39,864 bases of DNA from Actinomycetes bacterium (GTDB lineage Bacteria > Actinomycetota > Actinomycetes > Nanopelagicales > Nanopelagicaceae). Both the position numbers and the translations under genes were made by a program. Where the stretch lies: NCBI GenBank assembly GCA_919902125.1, contig CAKKQM010000094.1:1-39864 (forward strand), in the 5' to 3' direction. A model generated the notes under the pieces. It saw nothing but the letters and a program-made list of their open reading frames with translations, had not been told where the DNA came from and ran no database searches. Shown here one piece after another: positions 7,691-16,390 of the stretch; the stretch's first letter is position 1; every line of letters starts with the position of its first letter.

Positions 7691-8745
7691 GAGAAATCCT
7701 GATTGCTGGCGCGTTCGCGCTTTTGATAAGTCTTTTCGGTACGCCAATTATTATCCGTTGACTCACTCGTCGTGGTTATGGACAGATCATCCGTGATGAC
7801 GGACCAAGTAGTCATCACACCAAACGTGGAACACCCACTATGGGCGGCATCATCATTATTTTGGCATCCTTTATTGGTTTTCTCTTAAGTCATGCATTAA
7901 CTCGCGTAGCGATCAGTATCTCTGCTCTGCTTGTCATGGGATTAGTTTTTTCACTGGGATTTGTAGGCTTTCTTGATGATTGGCTTAAAGTTTCACGGCA
8001 ACGTTCTTTAGGTTTGACTGCGCGACAAAAGATTATCGGACAGACACTTTTCGCTGCCATCTTTGGCGCGCTGGGGATTCATTTCCCCGATCGTGATGGC
8101 TTAACGCCACTCTCATTGCATTTATCGACAGTTCGGGATACATCTTTCAAATTGGGTGCAATTCTTGTAGTCATCTGGATTGTTGTCATGGTGATTGGCA
8201 CAAGCAATGCCGTAAACCTCACCGATGGCTTGGACGGCCTAGCAACCGGTGCATCGGTTATGACATTTCTGGCATTTGTTTTGATCGGCGTCTGGGAGTT
8301 CGGCGAAGGATGTGCCGTTACTCCTGGCATCAACTGCTATCAAGTAAGAGATCCTTTGGATTTAGCTGTGCTGGCTGCATCCCTTGCCGGGGCATGTACT
8401 GGCTTTTTGTGGTGGAATGCTTCACCAGCCAAGATCTTCATGGGGGACACCGGATCACTTGCCCTTGGCGGCGCACTTGCAGGTTTAGCCGCGACGCTAC
8501 GTACTCAGTTGCTGCTGGTCCCACTTGGCGGTCTCTTTGTCATCATTACCATGTCAGTCATTATTCAACGCCTCTATTTTAAGATATCGGGCGGCAAACG
8601 CGTTTTTAAGATGGCTCCGCTACAACATCATTTTGAACTTGTCGGTTGGGGCGAAGTAACTATTGTGCTTCGCTTCTGGATTATCGCTGGGCTATCAGTT
8701 GCATTAGGTCTTGGTCTTTTCTATGCCCAATGGGTGGCGGGATAG
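7687..8745 (+). CDS. mraY: Phospho-N-acetylmuramoyl-pentapeptide transferase MraY, interrupted by in-frame TGA
   Basis: MraY moves phospho-MurNAc-pentapeptide onto undecaprenyl phosphate, forming lipid I, and is an essential polytopic membrane enzyme. Read through, the frame has 352 codons (usual length about 340-370) and keeps the family signatures: [18 protein letters not shown] (Lys46, Thr49), the Asp pair in FLDDWLK (97-98), [22 protein letters not shown] and [11 protein letters not shown]. Codon 25 (7759-7761) is TGA, in TM1/loop1 between IIIR and LTRRGYGQ. The first canonical downstream start, ATG 7840 (codon 52), would lose TM1 and the KRGTPTM loop, so a shortened enzyme should be inactive. 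A single base change from TTA (Leu) or TGG (Trp) would explain it. The start overlaps the murF stop as ATGA. It could be an error, a pseudogene or readthrough. Confidence 0.85.
7759..7761 (+). other. In-frame TGA stop codon inside mraY
   Basis: TGA is in the mraY frame at codon 25 with the context CGT TGA CTC. Conserved MraY sequence continues on both sides in the same frame, so this is a substitution, not a frameshift. TGA serves as the normal stop of many neighbours (ftsI, murE, murF, murD, murG, dnaE, hisD), so a genome-wide UGA reassignment is unlikely. Confidence 0.95.
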
Positions 8746-8747
8746 CA

Positions 8748-10127
8748 GTGAGATATTTTGAGCTTTCACAGGCAAAGGTGTTGATTCTGGGTGGTGGAAT
8801 TACCGGCGCTGCAGTATCACGAGTATTGCGAAGTCGCGGCATGGAAGTCTCTATAGTTGATGAGAATGAGAGTTTGGCAGCAGGTGGAGCTGGATATATT
8901 TCAATGGAAATTGCAACTGATGCAACTTGGAGTTTCGCCGTTGTCTCGCCAGGATGGCGCACAGACCATCCATTTATAAAAAGGTTGCGCGCCAAAGGTG
9001 TTCCTTTAGTGAGCGAGATTGATCTTGCTTGGCAGTTACGTGATGAACTCGCACCTGGGCAAAAATGGCTTGCGATCACAGGTACCAATGGCAAGACCAC
9101 AACAGTTGAGATGGTAACTGCTATGTTGCAGGCGGATGGTCGTAAAGCAGCGGCGTGTGGCAATGTTGGCGAGACTGTTATTGAAGCGGTAGCGGGCGAG
9201 ATAATGTACGACTATCTCGTCCTTGAACTCTCCTCTTTCCAATTGCAATGGAGCGATTTGCCAGAGTTTTATGCATGCGCAATTCTTAATATTGCAGATG
9301 ATCACGTTGATTGGCACGGCAGTTTTGCTGAATATGTTTACGCCAAGTTGCGCATCCTGAAACGTTCCCAGATGGCGATCCTCAACGCCGATGATGGCAC
9401 AATCGTTACCGCAACACAGCATTGGCATGGTCGCAAAGTTTTCTTTTCTCTGGATACGCCCTCTCCAGGGGAATTGGGAGTAGTGGAGAATTTATTGGTT
9501 GATCGCGCTTTTATTGCTGATCCCCAAGAAGCGGTACTCATTGCAGAACTAGTTGACGTCCATCCGAGTGCACCGCATAACGTCTCCAACGCTTTGGCCG
9601 CTGCGGGATTGGCATGCAGCGTTGGAGTTTCACATGAAGTTATTCGCGGTGCATTGCAAGCATTTCGACCAGGGCGACATCGGATTGAAACTATTTTGGA
9701 GTCCAACGGGATTACCTGGATTAATGATTCCAAGGCAACCAATCCTCATGCTGCGGCAGCATCTTTGATGTCACAATTCTCTGTTATCTGGATTGCCGGA
9801 GGGCTAGCAAAAGGCGCAGCGATGGAGAGTTTGATCGCCAGAACCAAGGGGCGTATCAAGGCGGCGATATTGATTGGAACGGATAGAGAATTAATTGCAA
9901 CTGCGTTGGCGACCCAAACTCCAGAAGTGAAGGTGGTCCGTATTGATGCAGACGCTGGGGCCACTGACTCGTTGATGGAACGGGTAGTCCTTGCAGCAAA
10001 AGATCTAGCTACGTCGGGGGATGTGGTATTACTCGCACCAGCCTGTGCTTCCATGGATCAATTCATTTCCTATGCCGATCGTGGCGATCAATTTACTGCT
10101 GCTGTGAAGAAGTTGGCACAGTCCTGA
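8748..10127 (+). CDS. murD: UDP-N-acetylmuramoyl-L-alanine--D-glutamate ligase MurD
   Basis: MurD adds D-glutamate to UDP-MurNAc-L-Ala in the cytoplasm, using ATP. The 459-residue protein begins with a dinucleotide-like fold (AKVLILGGGITGAAVSRVL). It carries the Mur ligase P-loop ITGTNGKTT at about 110-118, NIADDHVDWHGSF, the HNVSNALAAAGLA block, FRPGRHRIE and NDSKATNPHAA. I start at GTG 8748, 2 nt after the mraY stop and with GGCGGGA upstream; an in-frame ATG at 8730 inside mraY is possible. A longer in-frame extension to 8646 lies entirely inside mraY and is not conserved-looking. The stop overlaps the ftsW start (TGATG). Confidence 0.96.
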   Translation: MRYFELSQAKVLILGGGITGAAVSRVLRSRGMEVSIVDENESLAAGGAGYISMEIATDATWSFAVVSPGWRTDHPFIKRLRAKGVPLVSEIDLAWQLRDELAPGQKWLAITGTNGKTTTVEMVTAMLQADGRKAAACGNVGETVIEAVAGEIMYDYLVLELSSFQLQWSDLPEFYACAILNIADDHVDWHGSFAEYVYAKLRILKRSQMAILNADDGTIVTATQHWHGRKVFFSLDTPSPGELGVVENLLVDRAFIADPQEAVLIAELVDVHPSAPHNVSNALAAAGLACSVGVSHEVIRGALQAFRPGRHRIETILESNGITWINDSKATNPHAAAASLMSQFSVIWIAGGLAKGAAMESLIARTKGRIKAAILIGTDRELIATALATQTPEVKVVRIDADAGATDSLMERVVLAAKDLATSGDVVLLAPACASMDQFISYADRGDQFTAAVKKLAQS

Positions 10128-11275
10128 TGCGCCCGCAAAGTTTCCTCTCCAAACCAATTAGTTCTTATTACCTTTTACTTGGCAGTACCGCTGCTCTGAC
10201 AGTTCTGGGTTTGGTGATGGTGCTGTCGGCTTCGTCCATCCATTCTTTGGAGACAAGCGGTTCATCCTTCGCCATCGTGTTGCGTCAATTCCTCTTTCTC
10301 ATTCTGGCAGTTCCCTTGGGGTTCCTCGCTTCTCGGTTGCCCCTTGCTAGATGGCGATCGGTGGCTAAATATTCATTACTTGGCTCAGTAGCGATCTTGC
10401 TGGTGGTCCAGATCCCCAGTGTGGGACATACGGTCAATGGCAATCGAAACTGGATCGGCGTGGGTTCAGCAATGATTCAACCGAGTGAGTTTGCAAAATT
10501 CTTTATGATTTTATGGGCAGGCTACATATTGTCCAAGCGAGAACGTAATGGTGAAACGCACACGAATGTCATTGCACTACTTGTTCCGTCTTTCGTGGTG
10601 GTCATGGTCCTAATCATGCTCGGTAGTGATCTTGGTACAACGGTGGTATTCGCAGCAATTCTTGTGGGACTGCTCTTTGTTTCAGGCATTCCTTTCCGAC
10701 ATATTGTTTTTGCCTCCATCGTGGGGTTGGCCTTTGTTGCAACAATGATCGTGACGGTGCCTAACCGGATGAGACGATTGCTGGTAGTTCTCCACCCTTT
10801 TTCACCTGAGTACTATAAATTTACTGGTTGGCAGCCCGCGCATAGCATCATGGGATTAGCTAGCGGAGGTTTTTTCGGAGTTGGTCTGGGTGCTAGTCGA
10901 CAGAAGTGGGGCAATCTCGCTGAGGCGCACACAGATTTTATTTTTTCGGTGATCGGCGAAGAGTTAGGACTCTTTGGAACGTTAGGAGTTCTTCTTCTCT
11001 TAGCTGCGCTGATTTTTTCAATTTTTCGGATTGCAATTCGCGCGCCAGATCCCATGGTCCGTTACACCTGTGCAGGGATCGGATGCTGGATTGCGGTGCA
11101 AACAGTCTTAAATCTCGGTTCAGCCACTAGCGTGTTACCTGTGGTTGGTGTGACGTTACCGCTCGTATCGTATGGAGGCTCTTCACTCCTTGCAACTTTC
11201 TTGGCTTTAGGTTTTGTTTTAGGAGCCGCACTTCGTGATCCCGCCATCGCGCCAGCGGTTAAGCGAGCACGCTAA
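10127..11275 (+). CDS. ftsW: Septal peptidoglycan glycosyltransferase FtsW (SEDS family)
   Basis: FtsW is the multi-pass SEDS polymerase that makes septal glycan strands from lipid II together with FtsI. The 382-residue protein consists mainly of hydrophobic spans (about ten). It shows the family blocks GLVMVLSASS, NGNRNWIGVG, QPSEFAKF, ASGGFFGVGLGASRQKWGN, EAHTDFIFSVIGEELGL and the late SYGGSSLLATF. Its place between murD and murG argues for FtsW over the elongation paralogue RodA. Unlike many actinobacterial FtsW proteins it has almost no C-terminal cytoplasmic tail (ends PAIAPAVKRAR), consistent with a reduced genome. The stop overlaps the murG start (TAATG). Confidence 0.95.
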   Translation: MRPQSFLSKPISSYYLLLGSTAALTVLGLVMVLSASSIHSLETSGSSFAIVLRQFLFLILAVPLGFLASRLPLARWRSVAKYSLLGSVAILLVVQIPSVGHTVNGNRNWIGVGSAMIQPSEFAKFFMILWAGYILSKRERNGETHTNVIALLVPSFVVVMVLIMLGSDLGTTVVFAAILVGLLFVSGIPFRHIVFASIVGLAFVATMIVTVPNRMRRLLVVLHPFSPEYYKFTGWQPAHSIMGLASGGFFGVGLGASRQKWGNLAEAHTDFIFSVIGEELGLFGTLGVLLLLAALIFSIFRIAIRAPDPMVRYTCAGIGCWIAVQTVLNLGSATSVLPVVGVTLPLVSYGGSSLLATFLALGFVLGAALRDPAIAPAVKRAR

Positions 11276-12375
11276 TGAGTTCTGATATCTCTCGCACCAT
11301 AGTTTTTGCAGGTGGCGGTACAGCTGGACATGTTGAACCTGCTTTAGCTGTTGCGCGGGAGTGGAGAGATCGTCACCCTAATGACCGATGCATCTTTATT
11401 GGCACTCCAGAAGGACTAGAGAACTCACTTGTTCCCGCTGCTGGATTTGAACTTCAGTCTATTCCCAAGGTGGTAATGCCACGTTCCTTTAACACCAATC
11501 TCTTGCGATTGCCATGGCAATTGCTACGAGCAGTCCAATGTGCGCGCGCCATTATTTCTCAATCTACTTTGGTCATTGGTTTTGGTGGATATGTTTCGGC
11601 ACCTGCCTATCTTGCTGCCCGAATTGAAAAAGTTCCGATTGTGATCCATGAGGCAAATGCAAAAATTGGTTGGGCTAACCGCCTAGGCGCGCATTTCACC
11701 AAGTACTTGGCGATCGCTCACCCCGTTGACAGAGGTAAATTTGCGAATGCCAAAAAAACTGGTTTACCCCTAAGGGCAGATGTACAAGCAGCTGTTCGGG
11801 AAGCTGCTCCCAATTGGGACCAGGCGCGAGAGCAGGCTAAGCATCGTCTGGGTTGGAACTTGAATCAGCCGACCCTGCTTATTCTTGGCGGGTCACAAGG
11901 TTCGGTTTCCATCAATGCACAAATTGCAGCGGCGATGCCTGCGCTGACTTCACGAGGTATACAAATCTTGCATTCTGTCGGAGCTAAAAATGTCTTGCCA
12001 CAGAGTACATCGAGTTACAGAGCAACGCCCTACATCAGCGATATGGCAACTGCCTACCTTGGTGCCGATCTAATCATCGCGAGAAGCGGCGCGGTTACTT
12101 GCGCGGAAGTTGGTGCGCTCGGGCGGATGGCAATTTTCATCCCATTACCAATTGGAAATGGAGAGCAAGCCAGAAATGCCGACTACTTAGTTGCTGCTGG
12201 GCGTGCGATCGTCGTGTCGCAACGAGAGTTCACCGCAGATTGGCTTAGTGCAAACCTTGATGCGATCTTGCTCCGATCGGCCAAGACTTCTTCGCAAGGC
12301 TTGACGGATGATCTTGCTGCGGCAAAGAAAATTGTTGAGCTTATAGAGAGCGCACTTACGGGGGTGGGTATTTGA
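11275..12375 (+). CDS. murG: UDP-GlcNAc--lipid I N-acetylglucosaminyltransferase MurG
   Basis: MurG transfers GlcNAc from UDP-GlcNAc to lipid I on the inner face of the membrane, producing lipid II. It is a GT-B fold enzyme of 366 residues. The N-terminal glycine-rich loop GGGTAGHVEPALAVA normally binds the lipid-linked phosphate; VIHEANAKIGWANR is the usual acceptor region; ILGGSQGSVSIN and SGAVTCAEVGALGRMAIFIPLP form the donor-nucleotide site. Length is normal. The start overlaps the ftsW stop, and its TGA overlaps the TTG start of murC. Confidence 0.96.
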   Translation: MSSDISRTIVFAGGGTAGHVEPALAVAREWRDRHPNDRCIFIGTPEGLENSLVPAAGFELQSIPKVVMPRSFNTNLLRLPWQLLRAVQCARAIISQSTLVIGFGGYVSAPAYLAARIEKVPIVIHEANAKIGWANRLGAHFTKYLAIAHPVDRGKFANAKKTGLPLRADVQAAVREAAPNWDQAREQAKHRLGWNLNQPTLLILGGSQGSVSINAQIAAAMPALTSRGIQILHSVGAKNVLPQSTSSYRATPYISDMATAYLGADLIIARSGAVTCAEVGALGRMAIFIPLPIGNGEQARNADYLVAAGRAIVVSQREFTADWLSANLDAILLRSAKTSSQGLTDDLAAAKKIVELIESALTGVGI

Positions 12376-13760
12376 AGTATTCATTGAATGATCTTGCTGG
12401 CAAGCGCGTTCATTTCGTGGGCATCGGTGGCGCAGGCATGAGTGGCTTGGCACGCATCATGGCATCCGACGGAATCACCGTCACTGGTTCGGATGTTAAA
12501 GAATCCTCTGTTCTCTCTGGCCTGCGCGCCATCGGTGCACTAATTGCCATAGGTCATCGCTCCGAGAACATTGTCGGTGCCGATTACCTGGTTTATTCAA
12601 GCGCTATCTCTGCAGATAACCCAGAACTGATTCATGCGACGCAATTAAACATTCCGAAATTGTCGCGTGCTCAAGCGCTAGCGGTTTTAATGTCAGGCTC
12701 CAAGAGCATTGCGGTAGCCGGTACTCACGGTAAGACCACTACTACCTCCATGCTCACTGTTGCTATGCAAAATTGTGGTGAAGATCCTTCTTTTGCAATT
12801 GGTGGCACGCTTACGATCTCTGGATCCAATGCCCACAGGGGTGCAGGTGATTTCTTTATTGCAGAGGCCGATGAATCTGATGGTTCTTTCATTGAATATC
12901 ACCCATATGGCGCGATCATCACCAATATCGAACATGATCATGTTGATTATTTCGCCACTCTGCAATCCGTGGTTGATGCTTTTAGTGCATTCGCCACGAC
13001 AATTTCACCGGAAGGTTTTTTGGTCTACTGCGCCGATGATGAGAGAACTCAGGTCTTGGGTTCGCGCATTACGCATTGCGCCAAAGTTTCGTATGGAACT
13101 CACGATCTTGCTGATCTCCATATTGACCAAATCGAACTGCAACCTGGTGGTTCAAGAGCTCGGGCACTATGGCATGGTCGAGCAATTGGCAATATTGAAC
13201 TCCAAGTACCAGGTCACCACAATCTTTTAAATGCATCGGCTGCCTTAGCCACCGGACTTGTGCTAGGACTTTCTGCTCCACAACTTCTGGCTGGATTAGC
13301 AACTTTCCGCGGGACCGGACGACGTTTTGAACTCAAAGGTCAAGTACAAGGAATTCGCGTAATTGATGATTACGGTCATCACCCAACTGAGATATTGGCA
13401 ACCCTAAGCGCTGCGCGGCGTTACGCAACTGATGGACGGATCCTTGTCATCTTTCAACCACATCGATATTCCCGAACTCGCGCATTTACCAATCGGTTTG
13501 CTGCCGCACTCGACCTGGCTGACCATGCCTGGGTATTAGAGGTTTATGGCGCAAGCGAAAAACCCATACCAGGGGTAACGGGGATGTCTATTACGAAATT
13601 GATGAAACATGGAACCTTCGAGCCAAATTTCATGGCTGTCACAGAGGCAATTGTGGAAGAGGCTAGGCCGGGCGATGTCATTCTGACTCTCGGCGCAGGA
13701 GATGTAAGTTCATTGGCACCGCTCATTGTAGAAGCCCTGGGTAAGAAATATCAGGAATAA
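12372..13760 (+). CDS. murC: UDP-N-acetylmuramate--L-alanine ligase MurC
   Basis: MurC adds L-alanine to UDP-MurNAc, the first amino-acid ligation of the peptidoglycan precursor. The 462-residue protein has the N-terminal HFVGIGGAGMSGLA, the P-loop AGTHGKTTT at about 116-124, EADESDGSF, NIEHDHVDYF and the C-terminal DDYGHHPTEI and FQPHRYSRT blocks. The start is a TTG at 12372 that overlaps the murG stop (TTGA), with a GGGGGTGGG stretch upstream as a possible ribosome binding site; no ATG or GTG is available before the conserved N-terminus. It is followed 5 nt later by ftsQ. murB, often next in line in other phyla, is absent here. Confidence 0.96.
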   Translation: MKYSLNDLAGKRVHFVGIGGAGMSGLARIMASDGITVTGSDVKESSVLSGLRAIGALIAIGHRSENIVGADYLVYSSAISADNPELIHATQLNIPKLSRAQALAVLMSGSKSIAVAGTHGKTTTTSMLTVAMQNCGEDPSFAIGGTLTISGSNAHRGAGDFFIAEADESDGSFIEYHPYGAIITNIEHDHVDYFATLQSVVDAFSAFATTISPEGFLVYCADDERTQVLGSRITHCAKVSYGTHDLADLHIDQIELQPGGSRARALWHGRAIGNIELQVPGHHNLLNASAALATGLVLGLSAPQLLAGLATFRGTGRRFELKGQVQGIRVIDDYGHHPTEILATLSAARRYATDGRILVIFQPHRYSRTRAFTNRFAAALDLADHAWVLEVYGASEKPIPGVTGMSITKLMKHGTFEPNFMAVTEAIVEEARPGDVILTLGAGDVSSLAPLIVEALGKKYQE

Positions 13761-13765
13761 GGATT

Positions 13766-14461
13766 GTGGCTAAAGTAGGGATCGCCGGTTTTAAAATAAA
13801 GATCGTCATTGCTTTTATTGTGATCTTGATTGCTTCTGCTGTTTATCTTTTAGGCTGGTCTTCGTTTTTCACCGTTAAAGAGATCACGGTGGTAGGGGCG
13901 CCAACAACGGTTGCAGCCAGAATTATCGAACAGACTTCGCAGATTACAAAAGGTGAAAGGTTAGCTCGGCTGGAGCCTCCCGCCGTACGCTCTTTGCTTG
14001 AGAATATTTCTTGGTTGGATCATTCAACGCTGAATCGCAATTGGTTTCATGGATCGGTTCTGATCCAAGTCTGGCCTCGAAGACCGATCGCTACTTATCA
14101 GGGGCAATTTGTTGATCGCGCAGGGGTTGTTTTTGATCTGCCGAATATCAACGTAGGAGATCTTCCACTTATTAGTGCAAGTGATAGTTCGTCCCTGCAG
14201 TTTGCTGTCTCACTTTTGACGCAGTTGCCTGCGACCTTGCGATCGCAACTTGTGGAGCTGAAAACTCGTGGCTCGAATTCGGCAACTCTCACCCTTAACG
14301 ATTTCTCACGGGGCAGTGCCAGTGTTTTGCAAGTCATCTGGGGCGATCGCAGCGAGATGGCCCTAAAAGTGAAGGTATATCAAGCACTTATCGCATTGCC
14401 TGAGAATGCAAAGATTTCACGAATAGATCTATCTGCACCGCATGCAGTAATTGTTAAATAA
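13766..14461 (+). CDS. ftsQ: Cell division protein FtsQ
   Basis: FtsQ is a bitopic divisome protein that bridges FtsL/FtsB and the early ring. The 231-residue protein has a very short cytoplasmic segment, one membrane span (about residues 8-30) and an external POTRA-like domain starting at FFTVKEITVVGAPTT, followed by the FtsQ beta domain with WPRRPIATY. Actinobacterial homologues often carry a long charged N-terminal tail; it is missing here. The GTG at 13766 follows an AGGAATAAGG stretch that can serve as the ribosome binding site. It lies between murC and ftsZ as expected, with 118 nt of leader before ftsZ. Confidence 0.9.
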   Translation: MAKVGIAGFKIKIVIAFIVILIASAVYLLGWSSFFTVKEITVVGAPTTVAARIIEQTSQITKGERLARLEPPAVRSLLENISWLDHSTLNRNWFHGSVLIQVWPRRPIATYQGQFVDRAGVVFDLPNINVGDLPLISASDSSSLQFAVSLLTQLPATLRSQLVELKTRGSNSATLTLNDFSRGSASVLQVIWGDRSEMALKVKVYQALIALPENAKISRIDLSAPHAVIVK

Positions 14462-14482
14462 ACGAACTCATCGTGTCGGTGA

Positions 14483-14511
14483 TTGCTTACCTCTGCGACT
14501 CGCCCTACGGT
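14483..14511 (+). promoter_or_regulatory. Candidate ftsZ promoter
   Basis: TTGCTT (14483-14488) and TACGGT (14506-14511) are exactly 17 bp apart, and the latter fits the TANNNT -10 pattern common in Actinobacteria. It lies in the only sizeable gap between ftsQ and ftsZ, where dedicated ftsZ promoters are known in other actinobacteria. Pattern match only. Confidence 0.3.
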
Positions 14512-14528
14512 CACCTCACAAAGAAATA

Positions 14529-14561
14529 AAACCATAATTCTCAACTTGAGGTTTATGGTTT
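14529..14561 (+). promoter_or_regulatory. Dyad/hairpin directly upstream of the ftsZ ribosome binding site
   Basis: AAACCATAA (14529-14537) pairs perfectly with TTATGGTTT (14553-14561), and the interval holds a second dyad, CTCAA-C-TTGAG (14540-14550). The element ends 2 nt before the GAGGAGG ribosome binding site (14564-14570). It could be an operator for a dimeric regulator or an mRNA hairpin that tunes ftsZ translation. There is no U-run, so it is not a terminator. Confidence 0.55.
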
Positions 14562-14579
14562 ATGAGGAGGATATATATC

Positions 14580-15713
14580 GTGGCTTCACCGCAGAATTAT
14601 TTAGCTGTCATCAAAGTAGTCGGCATTGGTGGCGGTGGAGTTAATGCTGTTAATCGGATGATTGATGTTGGACTCAAAGGTGTTGAGTTCATCGCAATCA
14701 ATACCGATGCCCAGCATCTATTGATGAGTGATGCAGATGTGAAATTGGATATCGGGCGCAAATTAACCCGTGGACTTGGTGCTGGGGCGTCACCTGAAAA
14801 AGGTCGCGAAGCAGTTCTTGATCACGTTGATGAAATTGAAGAAGTATTGCGTGGCGCAGATATGGTTTTCATTACTGCCGGCGAAGGTGGTGGCACCGGT
14901 ACAGGTGGCGCACCGATCGTTGCAAAGATCGCTCGTGAACAAGGAGCGCTTACTATCGGCGTAGTTACGCGTCCATTTTCTTTTGAAGGAAAAATTCGTG
15001 CCAAACAAGCTGACGAAGGCATCGACGCTCTTCGTGGCGAAGTAGATACGCTGATTATTATTCCTAATGATCGTTTGCTTGCAATCTCTGATCGTTCCAT
15101 TACGGCGGTAGAAGCTTTTAAGAGCGCTGACCAAGTTCTTCTTTCAGGCGTGCAAGGAATCACTGAAATAATTACTCAACCTGGTCTGATTAATCTTGAT
15201 TTTGCCGATGTGAAGAGCATAATGACTGGCGCTGGTTCTGCCCTTATGGGCATTGGTTCGGCTCGTGGCGAAAATCGCGCGCTCCGTGCAGCGGAGTTGG
15301 CTATTTCTAGTCCATTACTTGAGGCTTCGATTGATGGCGCTATGGGCGTTCTTCTCTCTGTTGCTGGTGGTTCTGATCTTGGTCTATTCGAAATTAACGA
15401 AGCATGCGAATTGGTACAGGCGGCCGCGCATACCGATGCCAAGATTATTTTTGGTACAACTATTGATGACGCACTGGGCGATGAGGTCCGCATTACAGTG
15501 ATTGCAGCAGGTTTTGATGGTGGAGTTCCTAAAAAGGTCTCAATGCCAGTGATCGATGTAGCCGTTTTAAACGGATACGCTGATCCAATCCCTAACAATG
15601 ATCCTTTAGTTGTAGCTCTGGAACTGCCTGACGAGAACGCTTCTCGTCGTCGGGTCACTTTCGAGGAACTCATCGCTGAAGACGAGATCGATGTTCCTGA
15701 TTTCATGAAGTAG
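14580..15713 (+). CDS. ftsZ: Cell division GTPase FtsZ
   Basis: FtsZ is the tubulin homologue that polymerises with GTP into the Z-ring. The 377-residue protein begins [26 protein letters not shown], has the tubulin signature GGGTGTG at 103-109, [11 protein letters not shown] and the GTPase-activating loop region. It ends in [10 protein letters not shown], the conserved C-terminal peptide that binds partners such as SepF. GTG 14580 is chosen because a near-perfect GAGGAGG (14564-14570) lies 9 nt before it and homologues begin at this point; an upstream in-frame ATG at 14562 would place that ribosome binding site inside the gene. The linker before the tail is short. Confidence 0.98.
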   Translation: MASPQNYLAVIKVVGIGGGGVNAVNRMIDVGLKGVEFIAINTDAQHLLMSDADVKLDIGRKLTRGLGAGASPEKGREAVLDHVDEIEEVLRGADMVFITAGEGGGTGTGGAPIVAKIAREQGALTIGVVTRPFSFEGKIRAKQADEGIDALRGEVDTLIIIPNDRLLAISDRSITAVEAFKSADQVLLSGVQGITEIITQPGLINLDFADVKSIMTGAGSALMGIGSARGENRALRAAELAISSPLLEASIDGAMGVLLSVAGGSDLGLFEINEACELVQAAAHTDAKIIFGTTIDDALGDEVRITVIAAGFDGGVPKKVSMPVIDVAVLNGYADPIPNNDPLVVALELPDENASRRRVTFEELIAEDEIDVPDFMK

Positions 15714-15718
15714 ACCTT

Positions 15719-16390
15719 TTGGTTTCTACCCGATTTACCGACCGTAACGGTGGTGTTAGCCAGGCGCCATACTCTAGTTTTAATTTGGCTTTGCATGTTG
15801 GCGATGATGCGGATGCAGTGTACGAAAATCGGAAACGCTTGGCTCAGACGGTTGGTCCGAGCGCTTTCATGAATCAAGTTCATGGCAACTCTGTGATGGT
15901 CGTGGATGGAATTTCATCTGGTGATCCGATTGCAGATGCTCTCGTTACTGCCGAATCAGGAATTGCACTTGTTGTTCTTGTCGCAGATTGCATACCGCTT
16001 TTACTCTGGGATGAATCTGTAGGATGTATTGCAGCGGTTCATGTGGGAAGACGTGGTTTAGTTAATGGAATTACTGCAAAAGTTCTGGCAGTTATGGGTG
16101 CTATGGGAGCAACTGATATCCACGCCCAACTTGGCCCGTCCATCTGCGGTAAATGTTATGAAGTAGGGAGCGAAATTTACGATGAGGTCAGCAGTGTGTA
16201 TCCATATGCCCGTTCACGGACCAGCGATGGCGCTCTTGCATTAGATCTATCGGGTGCCCTCTCGCGCGAGCTCATTGATATCGGGATTCGTGTTTCGAGA
16301 TCTGATCTGTGCACTGTGGAAGATGCGAAGTATTTTTCTTATCGGCGTGATGGAATAACAGGACGACAAGCGGGAGTGATCTGGTTATGA
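15719..16390 (+). CDS. pgeF: Peptidoglycan editing factor PgeF (YfiH/laccase-domain family)
   Basis: PgeF homologues remove wrongly incorporated L-Ser from UDP-MurNAc-linked precursors; relatives were once called multicopper laccases. The 223-residue protein shows FTDRNGGVS at the N-terminus, the putative metal/catalytic set in NQVHGNSV (His), VADCIPLLL (Cys) and AAVHVGRRGL (His), and LGPSICGKCYEVG. The usual HAGWRG block reads HVGRRG here. The start is a TTG 5 nt after the ftsZ stop; no ATG or GTG is available upstream of the conserved N-terminus. The stop overlaps the yggS start (ATGA). Position after ftsZ is standard in Actinobacteria. Confidence 0.9.
   Translation: MVSTRFTDRNGGVSQAPYSSFNLALHVGDDADAVYENRKRLAQTVGPSAFMNQVHGNSVMVVDGISSGDPIADALVTAESGIALVVLVADCIPLLLWDESVGCIAAVHVGRRGLVNGITAKVLAVMGAMGATDIHAQLGPSICGKCYEVGSEIYDEVSSVYPYARSRTSDGALALDLSGALSRELIDIGIRVSRSDLCTVEDAKYFSYRRDGITGRQAGVIWL

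Noticed and set aside
7687-7840. Frameshift explanation for the broken mraY
   Set aside because: Conserved MraY sequence is in the same frame on both sides of the TGA, so no insertion or deletion is needed.
8646-8747. N-terminal extension of murD by 34 codons inside mraY
   Set aside because: The extension is the out-of-frame shadow of the conserved mraY 3' end, and MurD family sequence begins only after GTG 8748.
14529-14561. Terminator between ftsQ and ftsZ
   Set aside because: The inverted repeat has no U-run after it and sits against the ftsZ ribosome binding site.
14562-14579. Upstream ATG start for ftsZ
   Set aside because: It would place the strong GAGGAGG ribosome binding site inside the gene; GTG 14580 has correct spacing and matches homologues.
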